Shown piece by piece: positions 44,350 to 53,084 of a stretch of 64,000 bases of DNA. The notes under the pieces were generated by a model, which saw only the letters and a list, made by a program, of their open reading frames with translations, searched no databases and was not told the DNA's origin. The DNA is from Lentisphaeria bacterium. GTDB lineage: Bacteria > Verrucomicrobiota > Lentisphaeria > Victivallales > UBA1829. The position numbers were made by a program, and so were the translations under genes. Position 1 is the first letter of the stretch, and every line of letters begins with the position of its first letter. Where the stretch lies: positions 1 to 64,000 of the forward strand of contig JAFXYP010000008.1 of the NCBI GenBank assembly GCA_017541665.1, written 5' to 3'.

Positions 44350-44544
44350 ATGACAATCATCAATCCCTGGAGACTTTTTCGACTCTTGGCACTTCGTTCC
44401 GTCACGTTTTTTTGCATGATATTGTTTCTTTTTGCCGGAGCAATTTTGGGCGCGGAAAGAAAAACTCAGAAGGTTGTTCGAGTCCCATGCACCACCTTTC
44501 TGGACATGCTTTGCGTGATGTTGTGCTCCTTGAGCATCTGCTGA
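44350..44544 (+). pseudogene. truncated gene start with signal peptide
   Basis: 64 codons. A consensus-like promoter and GGAGAG box, 7 bases before the ATG, precede an N-terminus with a signal peptide (hydrophobic LRSVTFFCMILFLFAGAILG, then AERKTQ). The following VVRVPCTTFLDM resembles the first strand of a periplasmic binding-type sensor domain; the frame then degenerates into Cys/Leu and stops. The next 150 bases hold no continuation that I can join. It is best explained as the 5' end of a lost gene. The rest of 44119-44705 shows only degenerate copies of the 38-bp repeat. Confidence 0.45.
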
Positions 44545-44705
44545 TACTTCAAAACGGGGGAGGGGCAGGGGCATCGGGACAAAAACAATCCGAACGCGAT
44601 TCGAGCATTGGAACACCTCGGTGGAACGGAATGGTCCTCCCGGTTCCGGCTCGATGGGCATGAAATGGCTCCGGCCTCATGGGGTAGGGGGACAGATAGT
44701 GTTAA

Positions 44706-44742
44706 GTAACGTTAAAGAACGAAAAGTAACGTAAAAATCACG
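44706..44742 (+). promoter_or_regulatory. 10-bp-phased TAACG operator array upstream of the GH2 gene
   Basis: GTAACG (44706), AGAACG (44716), GTAACG (44726) and a weaker TCACG (44738) occur nearly every 10 bp, ending 20 bp before the -35. The hexamer matches the repeats between the GH29 and GH115 genes. Confidence 0.55.
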
Positions 44743-44762
44743 AATAATGAATGTTTCTTCTC

Positions 44763-44790
44763 TTGAAAACATCCCTCCGGACTGTATAAT
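44763..44790 (+). promoter_or_regulatory. promoter of the GH2 gene
   Basis: TTGAAA at 44763-44768, a 16-bp spacer and a perfect TATAAT at 44785-44790 with TG directly before it. Confidence 0.85.
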
Positions 44791-44846
44791 ATTTGGTGTA
44801 GAACAGGTTTTGTTTTTAACCCGGAATTCAACAGAAAGGGTATCCC

Positions 44847-47800
44847 ATGAATCTCCTTCCACGTTCACTTTTCGCATTTGCCATTGCGGGAGCAGTCTTC
44901 GGATCGCTCGCTCATGCCGCTGATGGAAATCAGGTGTCATCTACACATCCCCGTCATTTTGAGGACTTGCGGACGACCGGCGTCAACCGTGAACTCAGCC
45001 ATGCCCCGATCTACGGGACGTTCTTCGACGAATCCTCGGCCGAAGCGTACCGCAAGACGCCGTCGAAGTACACGCTCAATCTGAACGGAAAATGGAAATT
45101 CCAGCTGTTCGGCAAGCCGGACGATGTGCCGGCCGACGTGATCCGTCCCGATTTCGCCGATTCCTCCTGGCTGGATATGACGGTTCCCTCGAACTGGCAG
45201 AGCGATATGCGCGTCCCTGACCGCGGTGTTTACATCAACAACATTTATTTGTTCCAGAAGGAAGCGAATCCGCCGCTCCTGCCGACCGCGAATCCGACCG
45301 GATGCTACCGCCGCACGTTCGATGTCCCGGCGGACTGGCTGGAACGTGACGTCCGCATCGTGTTCGACGGCGTGGACAGCGCATACGATTTCTGGGTAAA
45401 CGGGCAGTACGCGGGCTATGCGGAAGACAGCCGTCTGCCGTCCGAATTCGCGATCACGAAGCTGCTGAAGCCCGGCAAGAACACCATCGCCGTGAAGGTG
45501 TACCGTTTCTCGACCGGAACTTTCCTGGAATGCCAGGACGTCTGGCGCATGAGCGGCATCTACCGCGACGTCCGCCTGATGGCGCTGTCTCCCGTGCATC
45601 TGCGCGACTGGTCGGTCAGGACCACGTTCACGGATCAGGCGAAGAACCAGCGTCATGAAAAATCCGACGCGAATCTGGAGGTCATGGCGTATGTGGAAAC
45701 ACGCGCACTGCCGCGTCAGCCCATCGGGGATCTCCCGATGTCATCGTATCCCGGCGTCCGCGTGAAGGCGCGTCTGCTGGATGCCGACGGCAAGCTTGTC
45801 GCCGAAAGCCGTGCGGAACGCTTCAGCGGCCAGTCCGGCATGTTCGGTCAGCGGTCGGAACGCGGCGCTGCGATCATTTCCATGCGAGTGGCCGCTCCCG
45901 AACAGTGGTCCCCGGATTCCCCGTATCTCTACAAACTCTTCCTGCACCTCGTCGATGATTCCGGCAAGACGCTGGAAGTGCAGTATGTGCCGGTCGGATT
46001 CCGCCAGATCGAGATCCGCAACCGGACCGTCTTCCTGAACGGCCAGCGCCTCATCGTGCGCGGCGTGGACCGTCACGACATCAGCGCGAAACACGCGTTC
46101 GCCGTGACAGAGGAGGACATGCGCCTCGACATCGAAACGATGAAGAAGCTCAACTTCAACGCAGTCCGCACCAGCCACTATCCGAACAACAACCGCTGGT
46201 ACGAACTCTGCAACGAATACGGCCTGCTGGTCGTCGACGAGACCAACATCGAGACGCACGGCATGGGCGCGCAGCTTTCGAAAGATCCCGCCTGGGCGCC
46301 GGTCTACCTCGAACGCGCCGAACGCATGGTGCTTCGCGACCGCAACAACCCGTGCATCGGGTTCTGGTCGCTCGGCAACGAATCCGGTTCCGGCGCGAAC
46401 CAGGCCGCCATGGCGAACTGGATCCGCTTCACCGACCCGACCCGTCCCGTGCAGTATGAAAGCGGCAACCCCGGACCGATCATCAGCGACATCCTGTGCC
46501 CCATGTACACGCGTCCCGACCGCATCCGCTCCATGATGAACGGCCGGAACGACAACCGCCCGATCATCCTGTGCGAATACGCCTATGCGAAGGGCAACTC
46601 CACCGGAAACATCTTCCAATACTGGGATCTCGTAAATGAGAACCGCGGATTCCATGGCGGATTCCTCTGGGACTGGGCGGACAAGGCGCTCCTGAACGTG
46701 ATCGCGAAGACCGGCGAGGTCAATTACGGCTACGGCAACGACTTCGGCGAGAACTACAATTACCAGGCCAACGGACAGAACCGCACCCAGGTCCTGAACG
46801 GCATCGTGGACGCCTCCGTCACGCCGCACCCCGGCGCGCAGGAAGTCCGCGTCTGCCAGGCTCCGATCCGCTTCAAGCTCGAAGGAAAGAACCTGACGGT
46901 CATCAACGAGCGCAACAACGCCTCGACCGCCGACCTGAAATTCCGCTGGGAAGCGACCGCGAACGGCAAAGTCGTCAAATCCGGCGTCCTGAACGTCCCG
47001 GTGACCCAGTGCTTCGAAACCACAACCGTCGAAGTCCCGTTCGATGCGCCTGCCTCCGATGACTGGTGCTTCCTGAACGTCTACTGCGACGGTCCGAAAC
47101 ACGAGATTACCCGTACGCAGTTTGCGCTTTCCGCTCCGGCCCAGGCTCCCGCCGCAATCTCGAAGCTCCAGGACGCCCGTTCCGGGAAGATGACCATCAA
47201 GGATTCCGACGTGAAGGAAACCGCGGACACGCTCACCATCGGATTCCTGACCTGGTCGAAAAAGACCGGCGAACTCGTTTCCATAAAGCCCGAAGGCAAG
47301 GAACTCCTTGCCGCGCCCGCTGAAGAAATCTTCTACCGTGCCCCCACCTGCAACGACCGCATGATGGATCATGACGGCTCGTTCGCGAAGGACTGGCCCA
47401 AGATCATCAACCCGAAACGCGAGCTGGTCAGTTTCGAGTGGAAAAAAGACGGCGGGATGTACACGGTCATCGCAAAAACCCGTATTGGCGGCGCTGTGGA
47501 ATCGGTCATTGTCTGGACCGTCGATCCCGCGAAGGCGCACCTCCTGAACTTCCACCAGTACGCGTTGTTCCGTCAGAACGATCTGCGTTCCGTGGCGCGC
47601 GTCGGTATGATGTTCCCGCTGGTCGAAGGCTTCGAAACTGCGAAGTATTTCGGACGCGGCCCGTATGAAAACTATCCGGACCGTTTCGTCGCTTCGCTCA
47701 TCGGCCGCTGGGAAAACAGTATCTCCGACATGCTGGAGAACTATCTCGTGCCGTCCGAATGCGGCAGCCGCGGCGACGTGGTGGAGCTGAATCTGACCGG

Positions 47801-48062
47801 AAAAGGCGGACAGCATCTTGGCGTTTGGGAAGACGGCGGCAAGCCGTTCCGCTTCTCCGCACTGCACCTCTCTCCGCAGGACCTGATGGCCGCGGACCAC
47901 AGCTGGGAACTGAAACCCGGCAAAAAGACCTGGCTGATCCTCGACGGCTTCCACATGGGCGTCGGCGGCGACGACGGCTGGTCGGTCAGCGTCCATAACG
48001 AATACCAGCTTCGTCCGAACCGGTACGAATGGAGCTGCACGCTGGATTTCCGCAAGCCGTAA
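44847..48062 (+). CDS. GH2 beta-galactosidase (LacZ-type), secreted
   Basis: 1071 aa with a signal peptide ending in AHAAD. The five-domain LacZ layout is present: a sugar-binding jelly roll (about 75-240; NGKWKFQLF, VPSNWQ, GVYINNIYLF), an immunoglobulin-like domain, the TIM barrel from about 395 (RLIVRGVDRHDI) with acid/base E512 (WSLGNESGSG) and nucleophile E577 (ILCEYAYAKGNSTGN), and the Bgal_small_N domain at the C-terminus (GRGPYENYPDR). Unlike E. coli LacZ it is exported, so it acts on extracytoplasmic beta-galactosides such as galactan or host glycans. It has a strong promoter and a phased operator array. AGAAAGGG precedes the ATG. Confidence 0.93.
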   Translation: MNLLPRSLFAFAIAGAVFGSLAHAADGNQVSSTHPRHFEDLRTTGVNRELSHAPIYGTFFDESSAEAYRKTPSKYTLNLNGKWKFQLFGKPDDVPADVIRPDFADSSWLDMTVPSNWQSDMRVPDRGVYINNIYLFQKEANPPLLPTANPTGCYRRTFDVPADWLERDVRIVFDGVDSAYDFWVNGQYAGYAEDSRLPSEFAITKLLKPGKNTIAVKVYRFSTGTFLECQDVWRMSGIYRDVRLMALSPVHLRDWSVRTTFTDQAKNQRHEKSDANLEVMAYVETRALPRQPIGDLPMSSYPGVRVKARLLDADGKLVAESRAERFSGQSGMFGQRSERGAAIISMRVAAPEQWSPDSPYLYKLFLHLVDDSGKTLEVQYVPVGFRQIEIRNRTVFLNGQRLIVRGVDRHDISAKHAFAVTEEDMRLDIETMKKLNFNAVRTSHYPNNNRWYELCNEYGLLVVDETNIETHGMGAQLSKDPAWAPVYLERAERMVLRDRNNPCIGFWSLGNESGSGANQAAMANWIRFTDPTRPVQYESGNPGPIISDILCPMYTRPDRIRSMMNGRNDNRPIILCEYAYAKGNSTGNIFQYWDLVNENRGFHGGFLWDWADKALLNVIAKTGEVNYGYGNDFGENYNYQANGQNRTQVLNGIVDASVTPHPGAQEVRVCQAPIRFKLEGKNLTVINERNNASTADLKFRWEATANGKVVKSGVLNVPVTQCFETTTVEVPFDAPASDDWCFLNVYCDGPKHEITRTQFALSAPAQAPAAISKLQDARSGKMTIKDSDVKETADTLTIGFLTWSKKTGELVSIKPEGKELLAAPAEEIFYRAPTCNDRMMDHDGSFAKDWPKIINPKRELVSFEWKKDGGMYTVIAKTRIGGAVESVIVWTVDPAKAHLLNFHQYALFRQNDLRSVARVGMMFPLVEGFETAKYFGRGPYENYPDRFVASLIGRWENSISDMLENYLVPSECGSRGDVVELNLTGKGGQHLGVWEDGGKPFRFSALHLSPQDLMAADHSWELKPGKKTWLILDGFHMGVGGDDGWSVSVHNEYQLRPNRYEWSCTLDFRKP

Positions 48063-48091
48063 TAACGCTCTCCGATCGTGATCTTGCAGGT

Positions 48092-48144
48092 ATTCCCAAT
48101 AGGACGAGGGTTCATATACCACGGCAAGGAGTCCAGCGAAACAG
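48092..48144 (+). repeat. 53-bp repeat, copy 1
   Basis: ATTCCCAATAGGACG...CAGCGAAACAG, matched at 54092-54144 (six differences) and more loosely at 48212-48265. It contains a GGTTC-type stretch like a tRNA T-arm, but the stem does not pair well. The region 48063-49271 has no gene; it holds this repeat, a palindrome, a tRNA fragment and repeat copy B. Confidence 0.65.
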
Positions 48145-48169
48145 AGAAGGGGCCATGCCCAGCCATAGC

Positions 48170-48197
48170 GGAGCGTTGGAATGCATTCCAACGCTCC
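48170..48197. repeat. 28-bp perfect palindrome
   Basis: Two 14-bp arms, GGAGCGTTGGAATG and its complement, with no loop, between two copies of the 53-bp repeat. No T-run follows. Confidence 0.7.
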
Positions 48198-48211
48198 ACG
48201 CTCAACAAGGC

Positions 48212-48265
48212 ATTCTCCAATCGGTCGCCAGTTCGTATGCCTCGGCAAGGATGGCAAACCGAAAT
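48212..48265 (+). repeat. 53-bp repeat, diverged copy 2
   Basis: ATTCTCCAATCGGTCGCCAG, then TTCGTATGCC and CGGCAAGGATGG align with copy 1 at roughly 70 %. A still shorter match (CAACAGGACGCGGGTGCATA) occurs at 48300-48320. Confidence 0.5.
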
Positions 48266-48502
48266 CCGGAAAACATGGAGTCATCGGCTTACGTGCAATC
48301 AACAGGACGCGGGTGCATAAATGATGGTGTTCGCACAATCATCATAATTATGTCTGTCACAAAAAAGTGTCCTGTTGATTTCTTCCCTCAAATTCGTAGC
48401 ATGAATGTTTTTCCCCATGAGACAAAAGTGGACATAGGTGTCCTTCCAAGAGCAGAGGCATCCTGCCGGTTCCGATGATTCTGCGCAGACTTATCTGTTT
48501 CC

Positions 48503-48535
48503 CAACAGGTCGCTGGTTCGTAAAACCCGGCAGGG
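48503..48535 (+). repeat. degraded 3' fragment of the CAU tRNA
   Basis: AACAGGTCGCTGGTTCG matches the tRNA variable loop and T-arm (39544 onward), then a 3-base insertion and ACCCGGCAG, then divergence. It cannot form a tRNA. Confidence 0.65.
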
Positions 48536-48732
48536 GTTCTGTTCTCGCTAAAAGAGCAAAAACAAATCACGAATATATGTTCTTATGTTCAGAGCTGCAA
48601 ATATTTATCTACGTTTCCAAAACAAAAGCTTGCGCGATATTCTTTGATTTTTGGGTGTTTGTTTTGGGTGTCCGAAATACATTGTAAGTGCTTGAGTGTG
48701 AACGAGTTAACGCTAAAAATCGCTCGCGCGGT

Positions 48733-49124
48733 CCACCATTTTTTTGTGCCTACGCACAAGCGTCCTGAACTTGACCCGTCTCTCATATTCTTCCTAAATT
48801 CCTCAAAATTCGAGCTTAACGGAAGAATAAAAAGTTCACTCTGTCTCTGAAGAGAAAACGTAATCCCGCTTTCCAGGAGCCTTCCCGGGGCGCTTTTCCG
48901 GCACCGTTCTCTATTAATCGACAGGTCGTGTCCTGTCGATTTTCTGAGCTTAATCGAAGAATTGTGCGTGAATGTCGAAATATCCCATTTATCGGAATAT
49001 CAGCACCTCCCGCCTAAGAGCGACCTGTTAGTGAATTTCAGGCCAATTTTTTTCTGTTTTTGAGCTTACGCTCCATAGTGCGCCTGTGCGGATATGCGTG
49101 TGGACGGATACCATATACCGGGAA
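48733..49124 (+). repeat. tRNA-associated repeat, copy B
   Basis: Begins with CCACCA and a T-run as after the tRNA and follows copy A (39579-39972) for about 390 bp with small substitutions and few indels. It ends at the shared GGATACCATAT block. No coding frame is convincing. Confidence 0.75.
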
Positions 49125-49271
49125 ACGCGAAACTTTCTCTGTCATATTCCAGCTTCCGTGCCGTCCGGGGAATGGTCGTCGGCGACGATGATCTCAAGTG
49201 TGGGAAGTATAATGGATGCTGTCATGATTTGTTTTTTGAAGCTTTCATGTCGAAAAAGGATAGTTCGGACT

Positions 49272-50585
49272 TTATGAAAGAGTATCCGGTTCCTGAACGG
49301 GAGACTTTTCCTGTTTTTTCTTCGGAACCGGCAGCTCAAAACGATACGGGTCTTTTACGTGCAGGTACAGATAAAGGCTCCACAGGGCAAGAGCAACTGA
49401 AAAAAGCGACATCACGGGAAAGACCGGACCATGGATTCGGTTTTCATACAAATACACGACAGCCCCCAGTTTCGGGATTCTTCCGATCCAGGATCCAAGC
49501 AAATCGTATGTAATTAAACGGGGAAGACACAAAAAGAGCGGAAACAGGAAAGTGATTCCGAAGAGGCTCCATTGTCTTGTCCGGGCAAAGTCAAAAAGAC
49601 GGATTGCGAGCAACGGATAGACCAGAATAATATCATAAATCCGGTGGTAGGTAACCAGCATGGTCAGACTGAAGGCCAAAAGAAACAGCGTGTCGGAAAT
49701 ATAATCCTTTTTGTGTTCACGCCAGAACAGCCACAGAACGACGCCGATGATCAGGGCTTTCAAACAATAAACGATGACGGGGCTTTTGAAAAGATCAAGA
49801 TGACACATGCCGACCGGATGGAAACTGTAATGGTTGATGCCTCCAGGCTGAACCGTTATTGCGACAGCTTTCACATACTCCGAATAGAGTTCCGCCAGGT
49901 TGTTGCCGAAGAAAACCGGAGAAATGGAGAGGAAAACGAAAACAGAAAAGGCCGCTATGCATAATTTCCAATGTCCCTTGAAAAAAAGCAGCGGAGCTGC
50001 GACCGGCAGCAAACTGTATTTCGCCACGGCGATGAACGAGAATAAAACCGTCCGCAGCCAGAAATGTCCCCGGTCTCCGATCCAGAATATCAAATAGAAA
50101 CATAAAGCCAGAACAATGGATATTTGTCCCCATTTCAATACATCCTTGGTACCGCAGCACATGAGGCAGAAAAAACAGCACAATGCATAAAAAAACTGTT
50201 TTCTCCCCGGTGTCCACAGATCGCGGACCTGATACCCGCATGCCTTGACGAGCGTCAAAGCAAACAGAAAGAAAACGATTCCGATATTCAGAGCAAGGTA
50301 GACAAATTGGATCATACGGCCCCAAAGATAACCGGGAATCACAAAAAACAGCATTTGCCCGGGATAGACGATCGGGACAGTCGATCCCCATTTATCCTGA
50401 TAAAAAAGGAGATCATAGTGATCGGGAAATGGGTTGTTGCCTTCAAACAGAGCGCGGGATATCGCGCTATAAGCACACAAATCAACTAAATAACGTTCGC
50501 TGAAAAAGTGCCGCACCACCAAGCCAACGGGAAACAAAAAGAGCGGCAGAGATAACAAAAACCAAATTCGATTCCTCTTATCCAT
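49272..50585 (-). CDS. polytopic GT87-type (DUF2029) membrane glycosyltransferase
   Basis: 437 aa from the ATG at 50585 (GGAG 10 bases upstream); an in-frame TTG at 50642 lies between the promoter elements. About eleven hydrophobic helices are expected. Diagnostic features are an acidic luminal loop after helix 1 (YLVDLCAYSAISRAL...NPF) and KWGQISIVLALC, which matches the GQ-x2-x-hydrophobic motif of GT87/DUF2029 mannosyltransferases using polyprenyl-phosphate sugars. The C-terminus is basic and Lys-rich. Base composition is clearly less GC-rich than the flanking genes, suggesting recent transfer. It is a single-gene unit with a repeat copy downstream and an IS remnant upstream. Confidence 0.75.
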   Translation of the reverse strand: MDKRNRIWFLLSLPLFLFPVGLVVRHFFSERYLVDLCAYSAISRALFEGNNPFPDHYDLLFYQDKWGSTVPIVYPGQMLFFVIPGYLWGRMIQFVYLALNIGIVFFLFALTLVKACGYQVRDLWTPGRKQFFYALCCFFCLMCCGTKDVLKWGQISIVLALCFYLIFWIGDRGHFWLRTVLFSFIAVAKYSLLPVAAPLLFFKGHWKLCIAAFSVFVFLSISPVFFGNNLAELYSEYVKAVAITVQPGGINHYSFHPVGMCHLDLFKSPVIVYCLKALIIGVVLWLFWREHKKDYISDTLFLLAFSLTMLVTYHRIYDIILVYPLLAIRLFDFARTRQWSLFGITFLFPLFLCLPRLITYDLLGSWIGRIPKLGAVVYLYENRIHGPVFPVMSLFSVALALWSLYLYLHVKDPYRFELPVPKKKQEKSPVQEPDTLS

Positions 50586-50620
50586 GAAAAATATGCTCCG
50601 AAGTTTGTTGAGAGACTGAC

Positions 50621-50649
50621 AACATACCGTGTTCCTTTTCAAAAATCAA
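50621..50649 (-). promoter_or_regulatory. promoter of the GT87-type gene
   Basis: Reading leftward: TTGATT (50649-50644), a 17-bp spacer and TATGTT (50626-50621). Confidence 0.6.
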
Positions 50650-50740
50650 AAAAGCACGATTCCCCGGCAAAGCGGAACTGCCCTGTCCCCTTGGGACTGG
50701 GCTGTTTTGATTGACGTGGCAGGTGTAAATGTTTATGGAT

Positions 50741-50768
50741 ACTATAGCATGCATTGACCGGATGTCAA
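50741..50768 (-). promoter_or_regulatory. near-consensus promoter reading leftward
   Basis: TTGACA (50768-50763), a 16-bp spacer and TATAGT (50746-50741) with TG one base upstream. It sits 160 bp before the GT87-type gene and just before a strong hairpin at 50702-50680. It may drive a leader or a small RNA. Confidence 0.65.
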
Positions 50769-50810
50769 GCCTGAATCCGAAAGAATATTGATATCTATGG
50801 TGCTTTGTCT

Positions 50811-50963
50811 GGGATGCACCTCTCTTCGTAGACGGAGATACGCCGGAGCCAAGTGAAGCCGTCTGCCGTTATAGAAGTACACGTAACTTTGGACGCCTCT
50901 GCGGAGTTGAGGCAGAGAAACGTAGTCCTTAAGCTTGATGTCCTCGTATTTCAGCGCCCCCCA
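50811..50963 (-). mobile_element. IS3-type transposase remnant (end of OrfB)
   Basis: The minus strand reads WGALKYEDIKLKDYVSL, then RRGVQSYVYFYNGRRLH and a REVHP end. This is the C-terminal signature of IS3-family DDE transposases (W-x-S-L-K-Y-E-x-I-Y-L, Y-x-x-F-Y-N-x-x-R-x-H, P-x-E-V). Only about 50 residues remain; the catalytic DDE core is gone. Its left end (in + coordinates, 50963) joins exactly to the duplicated tRNA 3' end. Confidence 0.7.
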
Positions 50964-50998
50964 ACAGGTCGCTGGTTCGAACCCGGCAGCAGCCACCA
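50963..50998 (+). repeat. exact 36-bp copy of the CAU tRNA 3' end
   Basis: Identical to 39543-39578, from the variable loop through the T-arm, acceptor strand and CCA. The 5' half of a tRNA is absent, so it is not functional. It is the type of duplication left by tRNA-targeting integrases or by recombination between repeats. Confidence 0.85.
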
Positions 50999-51240
50999 TT
51001 TTTTTATGCTTACGCACAAGCGATCTGAGCTCAATTCCTCGCTCATGCTCTTCCTAAACCACCTCAAAATCCGAGCTTAACGGAAGAATAAACAGTTCTC
51101 TCTGTCTCCGTAGAGGATGAGCTGAATCCATTCACAAATCAAGTCCCCCGACCCCTTCCACGAGCCATTCTCCGTTTCGGGCACAGGTAGACGCCACTGC
51201 TTTTTTTGAACTTGATTCCAGAATTGTTTGCGATTTCGCA
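50999..51240 (+). repeat. tRNA-associated repeat, copy C (diverged)
   Basis: Starts with the same T-run and TACGCACAAGCG block as copies A and B and retains CGAGCTTAACGGAAGAATAA, then diverges. No gene is evident from 50964 to 51340. Confidence 0.65.
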
Positions 51241-51340
51241 TGCCGATCCAGCACGCCGGTCTGGTCGGTCCTGCAAGATTCCCCTCATGCGCCTGTTCGG
51301 AGCAGGAAGAGACGAACAGCAGTCCGCACTCCCAGATGTA

Positions 51341-51913
51341 TTACCTTGACCTGCCACCGGAACGGGAGCGCAAATTTTCTTTGAGGTCAAGCATACCAAG
51401 CCGGAATTGTGCATCAGGATGACCGTTTTCCTTAGCCTTTTCAAGCCATCTTTTTGCTTCGGCTAAATCTTCCACTTCATCTTCGTGAAGATAGAGTGTG
51501 CCAAGTTCAAATTGCGCATTGACGTTGCCTTGTTCCGCACTTTTGCGGAACCATTCGACAGCTTTGGGAATGTTTTTTAATGTGTCATTATGCCAATAGA
51601 GGCGACCAAGATCATATTGCGCTTCAGCAAGGCCCTGTTCAGCAGCTTTGAGCAACCATTTTTCCGCATTCTGAGGGTCACTATACCTTGTGCGACTGCC
51701 AAGGTCGTATTGCGCCCTGGCATGGCCATTCCAAGCTGCTTTTTCGTACCAATACATGGATTGACGGAAATTACTGTTGTATAGAGTCTTGGCGTATTGG
51801 TATTGTGCTTCCGGTATGCCAAGGCTGGCGCCGATCGCCAAATCCAGTCGGGAGAAGAAATCCACGACAAGCAGGAGCGCAGACAGAACAATCGCAAACA
51901 GAATCCTCCTCAA
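51341..51913 (-). pseudogene. Sel1-repeat fragment, C-terminal part of a frameshifted TIR gene
   Basis: 190 codons. A hydrophobic segment (RRILFAIVLSALLLVVDFF) is followed by four to five Sel1-like repeats of 36 residues (KAAWNGHARAQYDLGS, KAAEQGLAEAQYDLGR, KSAEQGNVNAQFELGT, KAKENGHPDAQFRLGM). It has no ATG of its own: the only start is a TTG directly after a run of nine A, and there is no ribosome-binding site. Removing one A joins it in frame to the gene upstream. Sel1 repeats are protein-interaction scaffolds. I read it as the C-terminal domain of one large protein (51341-53649). Confidence 0.7.
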
Positions 51914-53084
51914 TCTTTTTTTTTCTGACCAGAACGGAATTCTTTTTCGCTGTTTCCTTCAGTTCTTCCACCTGTTCGGGCGCTGCGCATGACAATGCGG
52001 CCATGAAAGATGGATCCTTTTGCAACAGTGATTTGCAGCGCGCCAGCTCGGAGACATTGTAAATCCTGTGTTTTCCGAAACATTTCCGGAGAAACTCATC
52101 CGACTGAGCATACTGGATCCGCAGTAAACGCTCCCGGTCGTCCTGCCCAGCACAGAGGATTGCAGTCTTGAAATCGGTATCTTCGGACAGCGGTCTGTCA
52201 GAGCGGATCAGCCCGGCCTCATCGGATACATTGTTGGCTTCCATGCACTTTCCGAGGAAATAATTGCATTGATCACGCTGATATCCAAGCAGCTGATTCA
52301 GCCGTTCCTGCTCAGCAATCCGAATTGCAGCCTGAAAACTATCATCACTGGCCAGGGGAATACCGGATTGCGAAAGGAGATGAGGGGTCTGAATGTTTCT
52401 TGCATCCATGCATCGTTTCAGGTAGAAGTCAACCGCCATGTTTCGAGCGATCGAATCCAGTTGCTGTTTCCGCTTCGGCGAAGCATATTTCAGCGCGATT
52501 TGGAAATTTGTGTCGTTCAGGATGTCGCAACAGGCGTTTGAGGTAGCGCTTTCGTCCGGGATTCGGTGCTCAAGCAGACATATCAGGAAATACAGATCGG
52601 AGTTTTCCGGGTTGGAGTCGAGCCTTTTTTCGCAGAACGAGACAGCTTTTGCCCAGTCATTCTGTGCGATCAGGATGGAAACGCGCCGTTTGATCTTTTC
52701 GATTTCGGGAACATCGTCGGATGTGTCCGAAACGGCGGATTTCTCCCCGTTTCTTTCGGATTTCATGACCTTCATGATGCCATGAAGAAGGTCCTGCATG
52801 AATCCGATTTTGTTCATATCCTGACATTGGAACATCAGGAGTTCCTCCGGGATGTCGTAGGCATCCATGTCAAAGAAGCAGGGGACGAGAAGGCGGGAGG
52901 AATTCCTCTTCTTCAGTGCGAGGAATCGACTCCATTCGTTTTTCACCCAGACTGCCTCGAAAAACTCTTTTCTCGATCCGATCACGAGCATGACTTTTGA
53001 AGAGTTCAAGGCGGCGAAGATGTATGGTTCGTATAGCTGGCCAATCTTATCTTCCAATGTAATGCGCGAGAAAAAGACCTTCAA
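51771..53084 (-). pseudogene. TIR-domain and repeat region, middle part of the frameshifted gene
   Basis: 437 codons in the open frame, of which about 51916-53246 is the real coding part. It starts inside a TIR domain: KVFFSRITLEDKIGQLYEPYIFAALNSSKVMLVIGS, with the Glu of YEPYI in the position of the catalytic Glu of TIR NADases, then VWVKNEWSRFL and a CFFDMDAYDIPEELLMFQ tail. After a Ser/Glu linker come about four imperfect repeats of 65 residues, each ending in DDSFQAAIRIA or DTDFKTAILCA. The last 44 codons are out of frame with the Sel1 domain. Such TIR proteins with a zinc ribbon occur in many gut bacteria, and some act in phage defence. Confidence 0.7.

Noticed and set aside
44065-44661. 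198-codon minus frame with repeated MRRFP/MRTFP stretches
   Set aside because: The repetition reflects degenerate copies of the 38-bp DNA repeat; no signal for translation.
40031-51240. CRISPR array among the repeats
   Set aside because: The repeats are few, unevenly spaced and flank genes; no regular repeat-spacer pattern and no cas genes.
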